Shown piece by piece: positions 52,768-61,199 of a stretch of DNA of 64,000 bases. A program made the translations under genes and the position numbers. The notes beneath the pieces were generated by a model. The model was given only the letters and a program-made list of their open reading frames with translations, was not told the origin of the DNA and ran no database searches. Numbering within the stretch: the first letter of the stretch is position 1; every line of letters starts with the position of its first letter. This stretch comes from Acidobacteriaceae bacterium (GTDB lineage: Bacteria > Acidobacteriota > Terriglobia > Terriglobales > Acidobacteriaceae). The stretch lies in assembly GCA_903642225.1 (NCBI GenBank), contig CAHJWI010000006.1, positions 56,252-120,251 on the forward strand. The letters are read 5' to 3'.

Positions 52768-53823
52768 GTGTCACTTCCCTTAAAGCAAACCATACGCATT
52801 GCCATCGTCGGCACCGGCGTCTTCGGCCGCAATCATCTTCGCGTCTATCGCGAGCTTGCGCGCGCTGGTGAAACCGTTCAGATCGTCGCCGCCGTGGATC
52901 CCAATGCAGAAGCCCGCGCGGCCACTACGGCGGAGTACGGCATCCCCGCCTTCGCCACCGTCGACGACCTTCTGCAGAGCGGCATCGCGGTAGACGCCGC
53001 CAGCGTGACGACACCGACGGTGCACCATGCGAACGCTGCGCTGGCGTTGATTGAAGCCGGCATCGATGTGCTGATCGAGAAGCCGATCGCGCCATCGCTC
53101 GTCGAAGCCGACAGCATCCTTGAAGCCGCGACACGGCACGGATGCATCGTGCAGGTGGGACACCTGGAGCGGTTCAACCCGGCCGTCACTGCGGCCCTGC
53201 CTCTGCTGCACCGGCCCATGTTCTTTGAGTCGCACCGCCTCAGCATCTTCACGCCGCGCGCGCTGGATGTGGATGTGGTGCTGGACCTGATGATCCACGA
53301 TCTGGATATCGTTCTGACGCTTGCAAAGTCCCCGGTCCGCGAGGTGCGTGCCGTGGGCCTGCCGGTGCTGTCGCGCAAGGTCGATATCGCGAACGTCCGG
53401 GTTGAGTTCGAGTCCGGCGCCGTCGCAAACTTTACGGCATCGCGCGTCTCCACGGAGCGCGTGCGCAAGCTGCGCTTCTTCCAGCCGCACCAGTACCTGT
53501 CGCTCGACTTCGCACGCCAGGATCTTCTGATGATCGACGTCACCGCCGCAGCTTCGCTGACACCGGCGCAACTGGAAGCCGTCTTCGCCCACAGCACAGC
53601 CGCTTCTGACAGCCCGCAGCATCCCACCACCGGCCTGTCGTTGCGCAAGGTGCCTACACAACCCGGCGAGCCATTGCAGCTGGAGATTGAAGACTTCCTG
53701 AGCAGCGTGCGAAGCCGTGCCACACCACGCGTCAGCGGTGCGGATGGCCGGCGTGCACTTGCACTGGCTCTGCAGATTCAAGCAGAGATTGAAGGTCACA
53801 CCGCTCGCAGCGGCCTAGCCTAG
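52768..53823 (+). CDS. Gfo/Idh/MocA oxidoreductase, GnnA-like
   Basis: 351 residues from GTG 52768. The nucleotide-binding fold begins RIAIVGTGVFGRNHLRVYREL; EKPIAPSLVEAD holds the EKP motif, followed by VQVGHLERFNPAV and DVDVVLDLMIHDLDIVLTL, which are typical of the branch that includes UDP-GlcNAc 3-dehydrogenase GnnA. The branch oxidises UDP-GlcNAc at C3 so that GnnB can add an amino group (2,3-diaminosugar lipid A). No gnnB or lpx gene is in the window, so the substrate is unproven. The GTG has no strong ribosome site. Confidence 0.82.
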   Translation: MSLPLKQTIRIAIVGTGVFGRNHLRVYRELARAGETVQIVAAVDPNAEARAATTAEYGIPAFATVDDLLQSGIAVDAASVTTPTVHHANAALALIEAGIDVLIEKPIAPSLVEADSILEAATRHGCIVQVGHLERFNPAVTAALPLLHRPMFFESHRLSIFTPRALDVDVVLDLMIHDLDIVLTLAKSPVREVRAVGLPVLSRKVDIANVRVEFESGAVANFTASRVSTERVRKLRFFQPHQYLSLDFARQDLLMIDVTAAASLTPAQLEAVFAHSTAASDSPQHPTTGLSLRKVPTQPGEPLQLEIEDFLSSVRSRATPRVSGADGRRALALALQIQAEIEGHTARSGLA

Positions 53824-53827
53824 CCGC

Positions 53828-54688
53828 ATGCAGGCGGAGGTTCCATCGCGCACTGCGTATCGCGTGGCTCTGCGGCGCGCGGCGCACCAGGTCTTCGACG
53901 ATCCCGTCGTGTTCCACGATCCCTACGCGCTGCCCATCCTTGGCCTGACACCCGGCCGGCTCGCCGGCAGCGATCTGCGTGCGCCCAAGCGCGCATCCAG
54001 CGCATCGCTGCGCGCCTTCCTGGTGGCGCGATCGCTGTTCGCGGAGGAGTCGCTGGCCAGACTCGTCCAAACGCGGCAAGTGTCACAGTACGTGTTGCTT
54101 GGCGCCGGCCTGGATACCTTTGCGCTGCGCAATTCCTTCCCCGGCGTGCACGTGTACGAGGTGGATCACCCAGCGACGCAGCACTGGAAGCGGCGACTTC
54201 TGTACGACAATGGCCTGCGTTTACCACCGAACGCCACGCTGATCGCCACCGACTTTGAAGCTGGCGAACTAGCCGGCAGCCTGCGCGCCGCCGGCTGCGA
54301 TCCGCAGCAGCCCACGCTGTTCGCCATGCTCGGAGTGCTGCCATACCTCACCGAAGCGGCATTCCAGCAGACGTTGGGGATGATCGGCGAATTTAGTGGC
54401 ATGCGAGCTTTGGTGATGGACTACGGCCTGCCGCGCGAAGCTCTGCCACCAGAGGAGCAACTTGACTTCCAATCCCTTGCCGACCGCGTGGCGCAGGCAG
54501 GGGAGCCGTTTCGGTGTTTTATGACGGAGCGGCAGGCAGCGCAACACGTGAGTGCGGCAGGCCTGAAGATGTGCGACGAACTTTCGGCAGCGCAGATGAC
54601 CGCACGCTTTTTTGCCGGCCGTGGAAGCTCCCTGTGCGTGCTGGGCTCTGGTGCCAGGCTGGCGCTTGCCGAAAGTGCTGCCCCCTAA
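53828..54688 (+). CDS. SAM-dependent methyltransferase, LCM/TIGR00027 type
   Basis: 286 residues; ATG lies 4 bases after the preceding stop. Family marks: ARRAAH-like RRAAHQVFDDPVVFHDP, RAFLVARSLFAEESLARLV, YVLLGAGLDTFALR (SAM-binding turn), YEVDHPATQHWKR and LFAMLGVLPYLTEAAF. These enzymes methylate carboxyl or hydroxyl groups; relatives act in secondary or polyketide metabolism. It is in an operon with the GnnA-like enzyme; a shared substrate is not evident. Confidence 0.88.
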   Translation: MQAEVPSRTAYRVALRRAAHQVFDDPVVFHDPYALPILGLTPGRLAGSDLRAPKRASSASLRAFLVARSLFAEESLARLVQTRQVSQYVLLGAGLDTFALRNSFPGVHVYEVDHPATQHWKRRLLYDNGLRLPPNATLIATDFEAGELAGSLRAAGCDPQQPTLFAMLGVLPYLTEAAFQQTLGMIGEFSGMRALVMDYGLPREALPPEEQLDFQSLADRVAQAGEPFRCFMTERQAAQHVSAAGLKMCDELSAAQMTARFFAGRGSSLCVLGSGARLALAESAAP

Positions 54689-54783
54689 TCCTCCGAAGAT
54701 CGCGTGCGCTGCGTACCGATGGTCAAGAGACAAGGCAGAAGCATCATTCCGATAAAGAAGAGTCCAAGAAAGAAATCGAGCAT
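54685..54783 (-). CDS. 32-residue membrane microprotein
   Basis: ATG 54783 with AGGGG eight bases upstream; product MLDFFLGLFFIGMMLLPCLL then TIGTQRTRSSED: a single membrane helix with a short charged tail. It converges with the methyltransferase gene, overlapping its last 4 bases. The coding prediction rests on hydrophobic pattern and ribosome site only. Confidence 0.4.
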   Translation of the reverse strand: MLDFFLGLFFIGMMLLPCLLTIGTQRTRSSED

Positions 54784-54990
54784 AGAGCGAACCCCTGGCC
54801 GCCGTGTTCGCCTGCTGTAGAGGTCAACATCAGCTGCAGGCCAAGCATACGGCCACAAACGACTCATAATCCGGCAGAGTGCATACAACTTCCGGAGCAT
54901 TCAAGGTCACGAGAAGCCAGGCAACCGTCGAGAAGATTTCGTTCTCCCATACGGTCCAGCTCATCCCACCTACTATCTGTTCCGCTCCCC

Positions 54991-55002
54991 TACAATCGAT
55001 GC
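54991..55002 (+). promoter_or_regulatory. -10 box of folC (leaderless start)
   Basis: TACAAT (54991-54996) ends six bases before the folC ATG. There is no ribosome-binding site. Between the methyltransferase and this box (54689-54990) I see only the small minus-strand frame. Confidence 0.55.
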
Positions 55003-56409
55003 ATGTCGTACACAGCAGCCGTAGAGGGCCTGTATGCCCTGGCCGGCGAACTGGCGGGAACAAGGCGAAAGTTTGAACTGGACCACATGCGTGCGCTTAT
55101 GCGCGCTCTCGGCGACCCGCAACACCAGTTCAAGGCGTTGCTGATCGCCGGCACCAACGGCAAGGGTTCCACCGCGGCAACGCTGGCGTCCATCCTTGCC
55201 GCCTCGGGCTACCGCACCGGCCTCTACACGTCGCCGCATCTGCTTCGCGTCAATGAGCGCATCCAGTTGGCTGCGAACGCCGCACCCCTCCTGCCCATTA
55301 CCGATGACGTCTTCGCCGGCATCTTTGACCGCGTACAGGATGCCGCCGCAGGTGCCGTGCGTGATGGCGCGTTTCCGCAGCTCCCCAGCTTCTTTGAAGT
55401 CGTCACAGCCATGGCCTTTTGCGCCTTCGCCGACGCGTGTGTAGACATAGCCGTGCTCGAGGTCGGCCTGGGCGGACGGCTGGACGCAACCAACATCGTC
55501 AATCCACTGCTTTCCGTCATCACCGACATTTCGCTGGACCACACCGAGTGGCTCGGCGACACCATCACCGCCATCGCACGAGAAAAAGCAGGTATCCTGC
55601 GCCAGAATGGTGTTCTGGTCACACTGCCGCAGCACCCTGAAGCGAACGCCGCCATCGGCGAGGTGGCCGTCGCCTTGAATGTGACCGGCGTGAATGCGGC
55701 TGAGTACCTGCCCGGACATTCCGCCCGGCGACAGGAGGGCCCCAGCACCCACAATGACGACACGCGCATCCCTGCGTTCGGCACGCTGCTGCAGTTGTTT
55801 CCACGCCTGCAGGGTGAGCACCAGCGCCGTAATCTCGCGCTTGCGCTTGCCGCCGCAGAGACACTGTCGACACGCTTCGGCTTTGACCGGGTCTCGGCAG
55901 AAAGCACCACCACCGGCGTGGCCGCCGTGCAGTGGCCAGGACGACTGGAGCAAACGGCCGTACCAGGAGGCGCGCCCGTGCTGCTGGATGTGGCGCACAA
56001 CCCAGCCGGCATCTGGACGCTGCGGTCCTTCCTGTCGCGTGCCTTTGAATCTCCAGGCGAGCTGCCGGCACCGCGCACGCTGGTCTTCTCAGCCCTTGCG
56101 GACAAGGCGATCCATGAGATGGCGCAAATTCTGTTCCCTCTCTTCGACGAGCCTGGAAATACAATCCTGCTGGTGCATGTCAACAGCCCGCGTGCGTCCA
56201 CCCTGGATCGCCTGCAAAGCCTGGCCACGTCCTCCGGCGAAGGCGTGCAGGCGACGCTGAGCGTGCTCAACTCAGTCAAGCAGGCCTACGATCTTGTGCG
56301 GCTGCAAGCGCGTGGCAGTATCGTCGTGGCGGGATCGGTCTACCTGGTTTCGGAGTGGAAGGCTGCAGCGCTCGCGGACGCACACGGCAGCACCCTGGAG
56401 GTTGCGTGA
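55003..56409 (+). CDS. folC: folylpolyglutamate/dihydrofolate synthase
   Basis: 468 residues. LIAGTNGKGSTAATLASIL is the P-loop; YTSPHLLRVNERI, EVGLGGRLDATNIV, ISLDHTEWLGDTITAIAREKAGI and DVAHNPAG are the Mur-ligase/FolC signatures. It adds glutamate to folates, and in many bacteria also makes dihydrofolate from dihydropteroate. ATG 55003 is favoured by the close TACAAT; longer in-frame starts run into the preceding gene. The stop overlaps the plsC start by 4 bases (GTGA). Confidence 0.95.
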   Translation: MSYTAAVEGLYALAGELAGTRRKFELDHMRALMRALGDPQHQFKALLIAGTNGKGSTAATLASILAASGYRTGLYTSPHLLRVNERIQLAANAAPLLPITDDVFAGIFDRVQDAAAGAVRDGAFPQLPSFFEVVTAMAFCAFADACVDIAVLEVGLGGRLDATNIVNPLLSVITDISLDHTEWLGDTITAIAREKAGILRQNGVLVTLPQHPEANAAIGEVAVALNVTGVNAAEYLPGHSARRQEGPSTHNDDTRIPAFGTLLQLFPRLQGEHQRRNLALALAAAETLSTRFGFDRVSAESTTTGVAAVQWPGRLEQTAVPGGAPVLLDVAHNPAGIWTLRSFLSRAFESPGELPAPRTLVFSALADKAIHEMAQILFPLFDEPGNTILLVHVNSPRASTLDRLQSLATSSGEGVQATLSVLNSVKQAYDLVRLQARGSIVVAGSVYLVSEWKAAALADAHGSTLEVA

Positions 56410-57299
56410 ACCGAGCTTCAAATGCTGCAGACGGTCTGAAAGCAGGTGCGACCGCGACGGGTACTATGACGGAACCCGCGCTTACGGCAGCAGAGCCCAC
56501 CCCGCCGCTGATCAAACCTGATCGGTCAACCTATCAACGCTGGTTCACCTACCTGCTTCTGGCTCCGCTCATCCTGGTCTGGACAGCAATGTGTGCGTTG
56601 CTTTCCCTACTGGTTTCGCTGTGGGATAAGGACGGCCACCTGCAGCACCGCATCGCACAAGGCTGGGCGCGGGTTCTACTTCGCCTGGCTTTCTCGCCCA
56701 TGACGGTGCTGCATCCAGAGCGGCTGCATCAACCGACGGCATGCGTCTTCACCTGCAACCATCTCAGTTACATGGACACGCCTGCGCTCTTCGGCACGCT
56801 GCCGTTTCAGTTCCGCATTCTCGCCAACCACTATCTTTTTCGGTACCCATTCATCGGCTGGCACCTTACGCGATCAGGCCAGGTGCCCATCGATCAGTCC
56901 AGCATGCGTTCGCAGATTGCCGGCCTAAGCACCGGTGTCAAGGCGCTCAAGGCAGGAACACCGTTGCTGCTGTTCCCGGATGGCAGCCGGTCGTCGGACG
57001 GTCACGTGCGCCAGTTCCTCTCCGGCGCTGCGTTCATGGCCATCAAGGCACAGGTTCCGCTAGTACCCATGGCATTGATCGGCACGTTTGAGGTGCTGCC
57101 CATGCACACCTACAGCCTGGCTCCACGACCGTTATTGCTCGTTGTGGGCGAGCCAATCATCACTACGGGAATGACTACAAAAAACGCCGACGGAATTACG
57201 GCGCAGCTGCTCGACGAGATCAGCGACATGTATTACGCGCACTCCTCGCTGAAACGGCCAGCCGTGGCACCACCGAGCCAGGCAAAGATATTCGTGTGA
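56406..57299 (+). CDS. plsC: 1-acyl-sn-glycerol-3-phosphate acyltransferase
   Basis: 297 residues from GTG 56406, which has GGAGGT four bases upstream and overlaps folC by GTGA. A membrane helix (YLLLAPLILVWTAMCALLSLLV) is followed by the acyltransferase motifs: TCNHLSYMDTPAL (His-x4-Asp), RSGQVPIDQ, LLFPDGSRSSDG and VPLVPMALIGT. It acylates lysophosphatidate to phosphatidate, the second step of phospholipid synthesis, at the inner membrane. ATG 56466 is a later possible start. Confidence 0.92.
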   Translation: MNRASNAADGLKAGATATGTMTEPALTAAEPTPPLIKPDRSTYQRWFTYLLLAPLILVWTAMCALLSLLVSLWDKDGHLQHRIAQGWARVLLRLAFSPMTVLHPERLHQPTACVFTCNHLSYMDTPALFGTLPFQFRILANHYLFRYPFIGWHLTRSGQVPIDQSSMRSQIAGLSTGVKALKAGTPLLLFPDGSRSSDGHVRQFLSGAAFMAIKAQVPLVPMALIGTFEVLPMHTYSLAPRPLLLVVGEPIITTGMTTKNADGITAQLLDEISDMYYAHSSLKRPAVAPPSQAKIFV

Positions 57300-57327
57300 C
57301 GCTACACCGAATCGTCTCGACATGACA

Positions 57328-57367
57328 AACCGATGGGTCCAGCTATTCCAGGCTGGACCCATCGGTT
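57328..57367 (+). terminator. 16-bp perfect hairpin between convergent genes
   Basis: AACCGATGGGTCCAGC / GCTGGACCCATCGGTT with an 8-base loop. It ends 13 bases before the stop of the minus-strand gene and begins 28 bases after plsC, so it serves both. It is the longest perfect stem in the window. Confidence 0.8.
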
Positions 57368-57380
57368 GCATAGCTCCCGA

Positions 57381-57767
57381 CTATCGCTGATAGCCTGGAT
57401 AGCCGTTCCCACCGCGATAGTGATTCCAGAAGGCGTTGTATCCCTGCTGGAACGCCTGACGATATGCTCGCCGGTCTGGTCCGCGGTAGTTCCGAAACTC
57501 GTCACGGTTATTTACGTTCACCGAACGTCGGTTCTTTAAATCCTGCTCCGCGCCGTACAAGCCATCATGAAAGGCGTTCCGCTGTACATCCCTGCGGAAA
57601 CCATTGGGCGGCGAATCCCATCCACCCTGATAGTTTCCAGGCTGGCCATAGTAGCCTCCGGGCGGTGGTGGCGGGGGTCCCTGGGGTCCCTGGGCAATCA
57701 TGGCTGTGGATCCGGCCAGCAGCGCTCCCGTCAAAAGAACTCCTGCATACTTCAAGGCGTTGCGCAT
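57381..57767 (-). CDS. exported Gly/Tyr/Arg-rich protein
   Basis: 128 residues from ATG 57767; signal peptide 1-25, then a proline run (GPQGPPPPPPGGYYGQPG) and a highly charged, helix-prone region (NAFHDGLYGAEQDLKNRRSV, RAYRQAFQQGYNAFWNHYRGG). Two related units (FHDGLYGAEQDLKN and FQQGYNAFWNHYRG) suggest an internal repeat of the type G-Y-x-x-G. Composition is that of small periplasmic stress or cell-surface proteins. No family named. Confidence 0.65.
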   Translation of the reverse strand: MRNALKYAGVLLTGALLAGSTAMIAQGPQGPPPPPPGGYYGQPGNYQGGWDSPPNGFRRDVQRNAFHDGLYGAEQDLKNRRSVNVNNRDEFRNYRGPDRRAYRQAFQQGYNAFWNHYRGGNGYPGYQR

Positions 57768-57947
57768 AACGTTCGTCTCTTTCTGCCCCGGTCGTGGCGG
57801 CAACGGCACATTCCCTGTAACCCACACTGGGATGAGACGTTGCGCACCCCTGTTGCATGCCGCCGGAAATACCACGTTGAGGGCGAACCAAAAAAGAACA
57901 GGTGCGCCACTTGCGGCGCACCTTGCTTTTGCGGCTTTCGGCACGGA

Positions 57948-58934
57948 TCACATGTTCGTCTGGCCGCCGCGCATCTCTTCGTTAAAGGTCGGCCGCATAA
58001 AGCTCAGTGCCTCCGCAAGCTGCTTCTGGTATTGCGCGCTGTGGGTCATCAGGGGCTTGGTGGCCGCGGCAAACTCACTGTCCTGCTGCAGCTGCAATAC
58101 ACCCTCACCTGCCAGGAACTGTGCGCTCTTCACCAGCTCCGCAACCGTGGTGTTCAGGTATTGCGCGTCGCGCGGATCGCCGATCCACACCGGTGCACCA
58201 TGGCCGAGCGCGCCACTCAGCCAATACACCTTGGTCGCGACAAAATCCTGCCGCTGCTGCTCGTCCGTGTCGTTGAAAACAAAGCGCGACTGTTTCGCGG
58301 AGTAGTACCGCGTTGTCACTGGCACCGGCTGGCGATTGCCGCTCTTTACCAATTCTATCTGGCCCTGGTCCATGATCTTGCGCACGGCGTTGTAGATAAA
58401 GCCTTCGGCAAACGGCTGCTCCGGCGCCGGAACAACCTCGGCAAACGTCACCGTCATGGACGCGGAAATCTTTGCGCGCAGCGCGGCATCAGCTGCGGTC
58501 ACACCATCCTCCAGCCGTGCATCGCCGTGCACAATGTACGTGTCCGCGCCGCTGGTGGACAGGTGAAACGGCCACTTCCAGCTGGCAAAGCGAATGGGCA
58601 TGCCACCAAGTGTCACGTACAAATCAGGATCGGGATTGCGCATGCGCCGCGACATCTGCAGCAGAAAGTCGTGCACCGGCTTTTCCAAATCCGCCTTCGC
58701 GAAATCGAAGCCACTGCTCAGTTCCAGCGTCTGCCGCTTGCCTTCAAGCTGCTGTTCCTTCTTCTGCACCTCAGGGTCACGGCGGTCCGCGTCCGCGACC
58801 AGCATTAGCGTGAACGTCTCGGTCGGCATGCCGTTAAAGCCGGAGCTCTCCACGCCGTCTACCACGGTCAAACCTGCTTTGTGTGCTGCCGTTTGAACCT
58901 GCTCCGCCGTCTTCGTCGTCAATGCAATAGCCAT
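57948..58934 (-). CDS. protein of unknown function
   Basis: 328 residues, no signal peptide or membrane segment. The first 40 residues have the pattern of a small alpha-beta fold (IALTTKTAEQVQTAAHKAGL, GMPTETFTLMLVA). A charged, possibly coiled segment follows (DPEVQKKEQQLEGKRQTLEL). Mid-part SWKWPFHLSTSGADTYIVHG and C-terminal LAGEGVLQLQQDSEFAAATK are unfamiliar. AAGG lies nine bases before the ATG. It lies between murQ (divergent) and the small exported protein; no role can be inferred. Confidence 0.75.
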   Translation of the reverse strand: MAIALTTKTAEQVQTAAHKAGLTVVDGVESSGFNGMPTETFTLMLVADADRRDPEVQKKEQQLEGKRQTLELSSGFDFAKADLEKPVHDFLLQMSRRMRNPDPDLYVTLGGMPIRFASWKWPFHLSTSGADTYIVHGDARLEDGVTAADAALRAKISASMTVTFAEVVPAPEQPFAEGFIYNAVRKIMDQGQIELVKSGNRQPVPVTTRYYSAKQSRFVFNDTDEQQRQDFVATKVYWLSGALGHGAPVWIGDPRDAQYLNTTVAELVKSAQFLAGEGVLQLQQDSEFAAATKPLMTHSAQYQKQLAEALSFMRPTFNEEMRGGQTNM

Positions 58935-59075
58935 CGAAAGTACCTTGTCCTATCGCCGCGCAAACCGCGGCCCTTCAGGTGTATCCGCCACTGTTCATCG
59001 TATCGCAGCTAGTCCGCGGCCGCGCTCCAGGGTCAGGTATTGCCGTCCGCATGCATCACGGCGCATGGTAGTGCT

Positions 59076-60002
59076 ATGGCTTCTGCTGAGAACATCGCTG
59101 CCGAAAATTTAGCCGCAATCCCCACCGAAACGCGCAACCCACGCTCCGCGGGCATCGACGGTTTGCCTACCGAGCAGATGCTGCGCGTGATCAATGACGA
59201 GGACGCAACGATTGCCGCGTGCGTGGCCGCTGAGATCCCGCACATCGCTCGCGCCGTTGACGCCATCGCACAGCGCGTCGGCAAGGGTGGCCGGCTTTTC
59301 TACGTTGGCGCCGGCACCAGTGGCAGGCTCGGCGTTCTGGATGCGTCGGAGTGCCCACCCACATTCTCCGTTCCGCGCGATCTTGTGCAGGGCATCATTG
59401 CAGGCGGTGACGGTGCGCTGCGCGTGTCTGCAGAGGGTGCAGAGGACTCTCCTGAACAGGGTGCGCGGGACCTGATCGCCAACGGCTTCGACCAGTCACA
59501 GGGGCTTGACACCCTCGTCGGCATTGCCGCCAGCGGACGCACCCCATACGTTCTCGGCGCCCTGGCCCGCGCCCGATCGCTCGGTTGCTTCACCATCGGA
59601 CTGTCCTGCGTTCCCGGCTCGCCGGTTGCACATGCGGCCGACATCGCCATCACTCCCGCCACAGGTGCGGAGGTCGTCACCGGCAGCACCCGCATGAAGG
59701 CCGGCACCGCCACAAAGCTCGTGCTCAACATGCTCTCTACCGCGCTCATGGTGCGGCTTGGCCATGTGTACGGCAACCTGATGACCAACGTTGCGCCCAC
59801 CAATGCCAAGCTGGTCGACCGCGCGGAACGCATAATTGCCGCAGCCACACATGTGCCGCAAACACAGGCGGCAGAGCTCTTGCGCCATGCAGGCTCAGTT
59901 AAAACAGCAATCGTTATGCAGGGACTGAACCTCTCCAAAATAGAGGCCGACCGCACCCTGCAACAGCATGGGGGAGTTTTGCGAAGAGCTCTGGAAAGCT
60001 AA
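59076..60002 (+). CDS. murQ: N-acetylmuramic acid 6-phosphate etherase
   Basis: 308 residues from ATG 59076 (a TTG start at 59040 is possible). The SIS-fold marks are YVGAGTSGRLGVLDASECPPTF, GGDGALRVSAEGAEDS and GAEVVTGSTRMKAGTATKL, with the catalytic Glu in SAEGAEDS. It removes lactate from MurNAc-6-phosphate to give GlcNAc-6-phosphate in peptidoglycan recycling. The usual partner anmK is not adjacent. It may work with the AmpG-like permease at 26 kb. Confidence 0.95.
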   Translation: MASAENIAAENLAAIPTETRNPRSAGIDGLPTEQMLRVINDEDATIAACVAAEIPHIARAVDAIAQRVGKGGRLFYVGAGTSGRLGVLDASECPPTFSVPRDLVQGIIAGGDGALRVSAEGAEDSPEQGARDLIANGFDQSQGLDTLVGIAASGRTPYVLGALARARSLGCFTIGLSCVPGSPVAHAADIAITPATGAEVVTGSTRMKAGTATKLVLNMLSTALMVRLGHVYGNLMTNVAPTNAKLVDRAERIIAAATHVPQTQAAELLRHAGSVKTAIVMQGLNLSKIEADRTLQQHGGVLRRALES

Positions 60003-60049
60003 CCGTTCGTTCGGTCTGAGGCGCGCAGTGTCGCCGCACCGAAGCTGCG

Positions 60050-60560
60050 CGCGCGCACCATGGCATATTTTGGACGGATGCGGGAAGTGCTGAAAACACC
60101 GGAAAAGGCACCATTCGCGCGCTGGTCTTCGGATCGTTCTCCGTTTTTTGGAACACGTTTGCGTTTGTGCTGGGTGCGCATGGTCTGGGTGCCGGTGTTG
60201 CCGGTAGCTTCGGCCTTGTGGGTGCCAGTGGCGCACTGATCGCAGGTTCTGCCGGCAAGATCGCCGACCGCACGGACCACGCTACGTGATGTCTCTTGCG
60301 CTCGCGTTTCTGGCTGCATCGTACGCACTTATGTTCGTTACAGAGAAGTTCGCGGACTATGCGCAATCTGCCGGCCACCTTCGCCTGGTGCCGTACCTTG
60401 CCGCACTGGCGTTCGCGGTCGTCATCCTGGACATTGGTGCACAAGGCTCACAGATTGCTCATCAGACGCGCATTTTTTGCGCTGCGGCCCGAGGCGCGCA
60501 GCCGCATTAACACCGTCTATATGGTGACCTATTTCACGGGCGCGGCCATCTCAATCATGA
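60050..60560 (+). pseudogene. decayed MFS permease
   Basis: Fragments of one MFS permease in different frames: GRMREVLKTP (about 60071-60105), ALVFGSFSVFWNTFAFVLGA and ...GAGVAGSFGLVGASGALIAGSAGK to a TGA at 60286, then MSLALAFLAASYALMFV and LAALAFAVVILDIGAQGSQ in the next frame, then FFALRPEARSRINTVYMVTY back in the earlier frame. There are at least three frameshifts, and the first six helices are missing. The right end runs directly into a different decayed gene. Confidence 0.8.
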
Positions 60561-60996
60561 ACTCGGCGAAGAGTACGACTGGATGCTGGAACGGAGCACA
60601 GAGCGCAAGGGTACCGCCGTCTATCTAAAAGTGGACAATCACACCTCCCGCTCGCGGCGTAAGGTGCTGCATGAATTCAGTACAAACGACACTTACGGCT
60701 TCAACAAGACGGTGGTGCCGGTTAAGTTGGCACGTTATGGTACCGACCAGCTCATCTCCCGCTCGCAGGCCAAACGTGTACTGGCACGAGTCGATTTATT
60801 CTCTGTCGTCATCTTCGACTTCGCTGGAGTGGATACCATCGGTCAGGCGTTTGCGGATCAGATTTTTCGCGTTTTTCCGCAGGACCACCCCGATATACGG
60901 CTGCTCCCATCACATGCCAACTCAGAGGTGATCGGCACTATCCAGGCGGCAATCCGGGCCGGGCGCCCCGGCTATAAGGGCGCTCCATCGAAGTGA
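60556..60996 (+). pseudogene. C-terminal remnant of a STAS-like (DUF4325) regulator
   Basis: An open frame with no natural start gives NHELGEEYDWMLERSTER, then YGFNKTVVPVKLARYG, then LISRSQAKRVLARVDLFSVV and DTIGQAFADQIFRVF. These are the end of an ATPase domain and the whole STAS-like DUF4325 domain of long regulators with an N-terminal HTH. The first half is missing; the 5' end abuts MFS sequence. ATG 60583 could still start a 137-residue product, but it would be a truncated regulator. The stop lies 3 bases before tRNA-Arg. Confidence 0.7.
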
Positions 60997-60999
60997 GGC

Positions 61000-61076
61000 T
61001 GGTGAACCGGGCAGGACTCGAACCTGCGACCCTCTGCTTAGAAGGCAGATGCTCTATCCGGCTGAGCTACCGGTTC
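61000..61076 (-). tRNA. tRNA-Arg (anticodon TCT)
   Basis: On the minus strand GAACCGG and CCGGTTC form the acceptor stem, GCTCAGCCGGATAGAGC the D arm, TCTGC-CTTCTAA-GCAGA the anticodon arm with TCT, and GCAGG-TTCGAGT-CCTGC the T arm. The CCA end is encoded. It reads AGA codons. Confidence 0.95.
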
Positions 61077-61199
61077 AACGTGTGTGTGCGGACGTATAAG
61101 CCACCGCATGCACACCGTGTCGTTAGATTACATCGCTCATTCGTTGTTTCGCGTCGAAATGGAATCCTGCCTTAGTCGCACGTTGACTTTTGACGTGCT

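Noticed and set aside
57567..58808. 413-codon open frame on the plus strand
   Set aside because: Antisense to the exported Gly/Tyr-rich protein and the unknown 328-residue protein, rich in Arg/His/Leu as shadows are, with no ribosome site.
60993..61175. 60-codon frame over tRNA-Arg
   Set aside because: It is read through the tRNA gene on the opposite strand.
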